NCBI GenBank assembly: GCA_944350405.1 | Contig: CALVPC010000053.1 | Span: 1 to 7,003, forward strand | Direction: 5' to 3' | Length of the DNA stretch: 7,003 nt | DNA from: an uncultured Bacilli bacterium | GTDB taxonomy: Bacteria; Bacillota_I; Bacilli_A; RF39; UBA660 | Shown: positions 5,996 through 7,003 of the stretch, piece after piece | Layout: each line of letters starts with the position of its first letter | Position numbering within the stretch: position 1 is the stretch's first letter | The notes under the pieces: generated by a model | Told to the model about the DNA's origin: nothing | What the model saw: the letters and a program-made list of their open reading frames with translations, nothing else | Database searches by the model: none | Position numbers and translations under genes: made by a program

Positions 5996-6024
5996 TTATA
6001 ATTAATAAAAATATATGTTATAAT
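5996..6024 (+). promoter_or_regulatory. Promoter of rnhC (extended -10)
   Basis: TATAAT (6019-6024) preceded by TGT (6016-6018), with a weak -35 (TTATAA, 5996-6001) at 17 bases. Initiation would fall at about 6031, the first G of the ribosome-binding site GGTGAT (6031-6036), giving a 10-base leader. An alternative upstream pair is TTTTCA (5975-5980) with TATAAT (5997-6002) at 16 bases, which would give a leader of about 30 bases. Both could be active. Confidence 0.5.
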
Positions 6025-6040
6025 GAACTAGGTGATATAA

Positions 6041-6937
6041 ATGAACATTGTAATAAAAGTTGACGATGACACAAAGCAAAAGATGATTGACTACTATAAA
6101 GATAAAAAAAGAGAAAAAACTCCTCCCTACGCTATCTTTCAAGCTGAAGAAGAAGACACAATTATAACTTTATATGAATCCGGAAAAGCAATGTTTCAAG
6201 GAACAAGTGCTTTCGTAGATGCCAATATGTGGAAAGCTATAAAAGAAAATGACGAAGAAGACAAAGACTCTAACGACTATTTAAATACTACTTCAGTAGG
6301 ATCAGATGAAGTTGGCACAGGAGACTATTTCGGACCAATTGTAGTAACAGCAAGTTTAGTAAAAAAAGAAGATTTACCTTTTTTACAAAAACTAGGTTGT
6401 ACTGATTCAAAAAAATTAACTGATGATAAAATACTAAAAATAACTCCAGAAATAATAAAAAAAATAAAATATAAAAGCATCGTCATATCAAATGAAGAAT
6501 ATAACGAAAAATATTCTAAAGAAAATAATATGAATAAAATTAAAGCAATTATGCATAATAAAGCTTTATCTTTATTATTAGATGAAGTAAAAGAAAAATT
6601 AGATTATATAATAATAGATGAATTTGCTAAAGAAAATAGGTATTATTCTTATTTACAAGAAATACCAAATGTTGTAAAAAATATTACTTTTGTAACTAAA
6701 GCTGAATCAAAAAACATGGCTGTAGCATGTTCTTCAATTATAAGTAGATATATATTTATAAAAGAAATGGATAAATTATCTGATACTTATCATATACCTT
6801 TACCAAAAGGAAGTGGCATGAACGTAGACAAAATTGGAGAAGAATTAGTAGAAAAATATGGCAAAGAAGTCTTATCTAAAGTAGCAAAAAAGAATTTCTC
6901 TAATACTAGTAGAATATTAAAAACGAGAATTATTTAA
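6041..6937 (+). CDS. rnhC: Ribonuclease HIII
   Basis: Cleaves the RNA strand of RNA-DNA hybrids in the cytoplasm, removing primers and R-loops. The 298-residue protein has the small N-terminal substrate-binding (TBP-like) domain typical of RNase HIII (about 1-66), an acidic linker (KENDEEDKDSNDY, 68-80), and the RNase HII/HIII catalytic domain from about 84. The signature GSDEVGTGDYFGP (87-99) supplies D89 and E90; D193 in IIDEF is the third acidic residue, and E222 in TKAESKN sits where the fourth metal ligand is expected. GCTDSKKL (119-126), AVACSSIISRY (227-237) and KGSGMNVD (256-263) are further family blocks. It is slightly shorter than the Bacillus enzyme (about 313 residues). Start ATG with GGTGAT four bases away. 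It diverges from the ligase gene, and its 3' end abuts an insertion-sequence end with no terminator visible between. Confidence 0.96.
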   Translation: MNIVIKVDDDTKQKMIDYYKDKKREKTPPYAIFQAEEEDTIITLYESGKAMFQGTSAFVDANMWKAIKENDEEDKDSNDYLNTTSVGSDEVGTGDYFGPIVVTASLVKKEDLPFLQKLGCTDSKKLTDDKILKITPEIIKKIKYKSIVISNEEYNEKYSKENNMNKIKAIMHNKALSLLLDEVKEKLDYIIIDEFAKENRYYSYLQEIPNVVKNITFVTKAESKNMAVACSSIISRYIFIKEMDKLSDTYHIPLPKGSGMNVDKIGEELVEKYGKEVLSKVAKKNFSNTSRILKTRII

Positions 6938-6940
6938 CAT

Positions 6941-7003
6941 TGAACTTGTCAATAAAAAGTAGACAGTAAAAAACGATTATTTAAACCCTGATTGAGTCCT
7001 ATA
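6941..7003 (-). mobile_element. Right end of an IS3-family insertion sequence, cut by the window edge
   Basis: From 6941 the plus strand reads TGAACT, a variable middle, then AAAAAGTAGACA ending at 6965. This 25-base pattern (TG.ACT at the tip, AAAAAGT.GACA inside) matches my memory of IS3/IS150-group terminal inverted repeats. Eleven bases further in, a minus-strand frame ends with the residues YRTQSGFK, like the C-termini of IS3-family OrfB transposases. The element would extend to the right beyond the window. Its outer edge lies 3 bases after the rnhC stop; CAT or ACAT (6937/6938-6940) would be the target duplication, which cannot be confirmed without the other end. Confidence 0.6.
6977..7003 (-). 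CDS. C-terminal fragment of an IS3-family transposase (OrfB-like), partial
   Basis: Reading in from the window edge on the minus strand, the frame is YRTQSGFK then TAA (6979-6977). IS3-family integrase-type transposases commonly end a few residues after a SPVxYRTQS-like motif, and their stop codon lies close to the right inverted repeat, as here. Only eight codons are visible, so the assignment rests on this motif plus the neighbouring repeat end. Confidence 0.5.
   Translation of the reverse strand, partial: YRTQSGFK

Overview
The window is strongly AT-rich apart from one tRNA gene. It reads as chromosomal DNA of a low-GC Gram-positive bacterium (Bacillota, Bacilli-like; a gut Mollicutes-related lineage that kept its cell wall would fit, but I cannot fix the taxon). 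Grounds: RNase HIII, an exported penicillin-binding D,D-carboxypeptidase, Gram-positive Shine-Dalgarno and sigma-A-type promoter sequences, a tRNA-Met close to that of Bacillus, TGG for tryptophan and TGA as a stop (standard bacterial code).

Layout. At 1-40 there may be the last codons of a plus-strand gene. A minus-strand elongator tRNA-Met (72-148) follows with its own promoter. Four minus-strand protein genes come next, reading leftward from the middle: an AMP-forming acyl-CoA synthetase-type ligase (3981-5819), a membrane hybrid histidine-kinase-like protein (2086-3900), a D-alanyl-D-alanine carboxypeptidase (985-2040) and an RsuA/RluB-type rRNA pseudouridine synthase (217-942). Across a 221-bp divergent intergenic region lies plus-strand rnhC (RNase HIII, 6041-6937). 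Three bases after the rnhC stop, the window runs into what looks like the right end of an IS3-family insertion sequence (6941-7003), with the last eight codons of a transposase.

Transcription. Terminators follow the ligase (3942-3974) and the kinase-like gene (2063-2087), so these two look like single-gene units. The carboxypeptidase and pseudouridine synthase genes have no terminator between them and may be co-transcribed, although the second also has an excellent promoter of its own. The ligase has two tandem promoters, with an inverted repeat between them and a palindrome upstream, so it looks like the most regulated gene here.

Most interesting points: (1) the kinase-like protein has the domain plan of a hybrid sensor kinase, but the phosphoacceptor His is Gln, the ATP-lid glycines are missing, and the receiver has Lys at the phosphoacceptor Asp position, so it looks like a pseudokinase joined to a pseudoreceiver; (2) three genes share a compact start module, TATAAT, 5-6 bases, GGTGA, 4-5 bases, ATG, predicting mRNAs that begin at the ribosome-binding site; (3) the ligase control region; (4) the IS3-type end directly behind rnhC. 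I see no CRISPR array, phage genes or defence cluster. The genes do not form one pathway; the common themes are housekeeping, cell wall and lipid metabolism.
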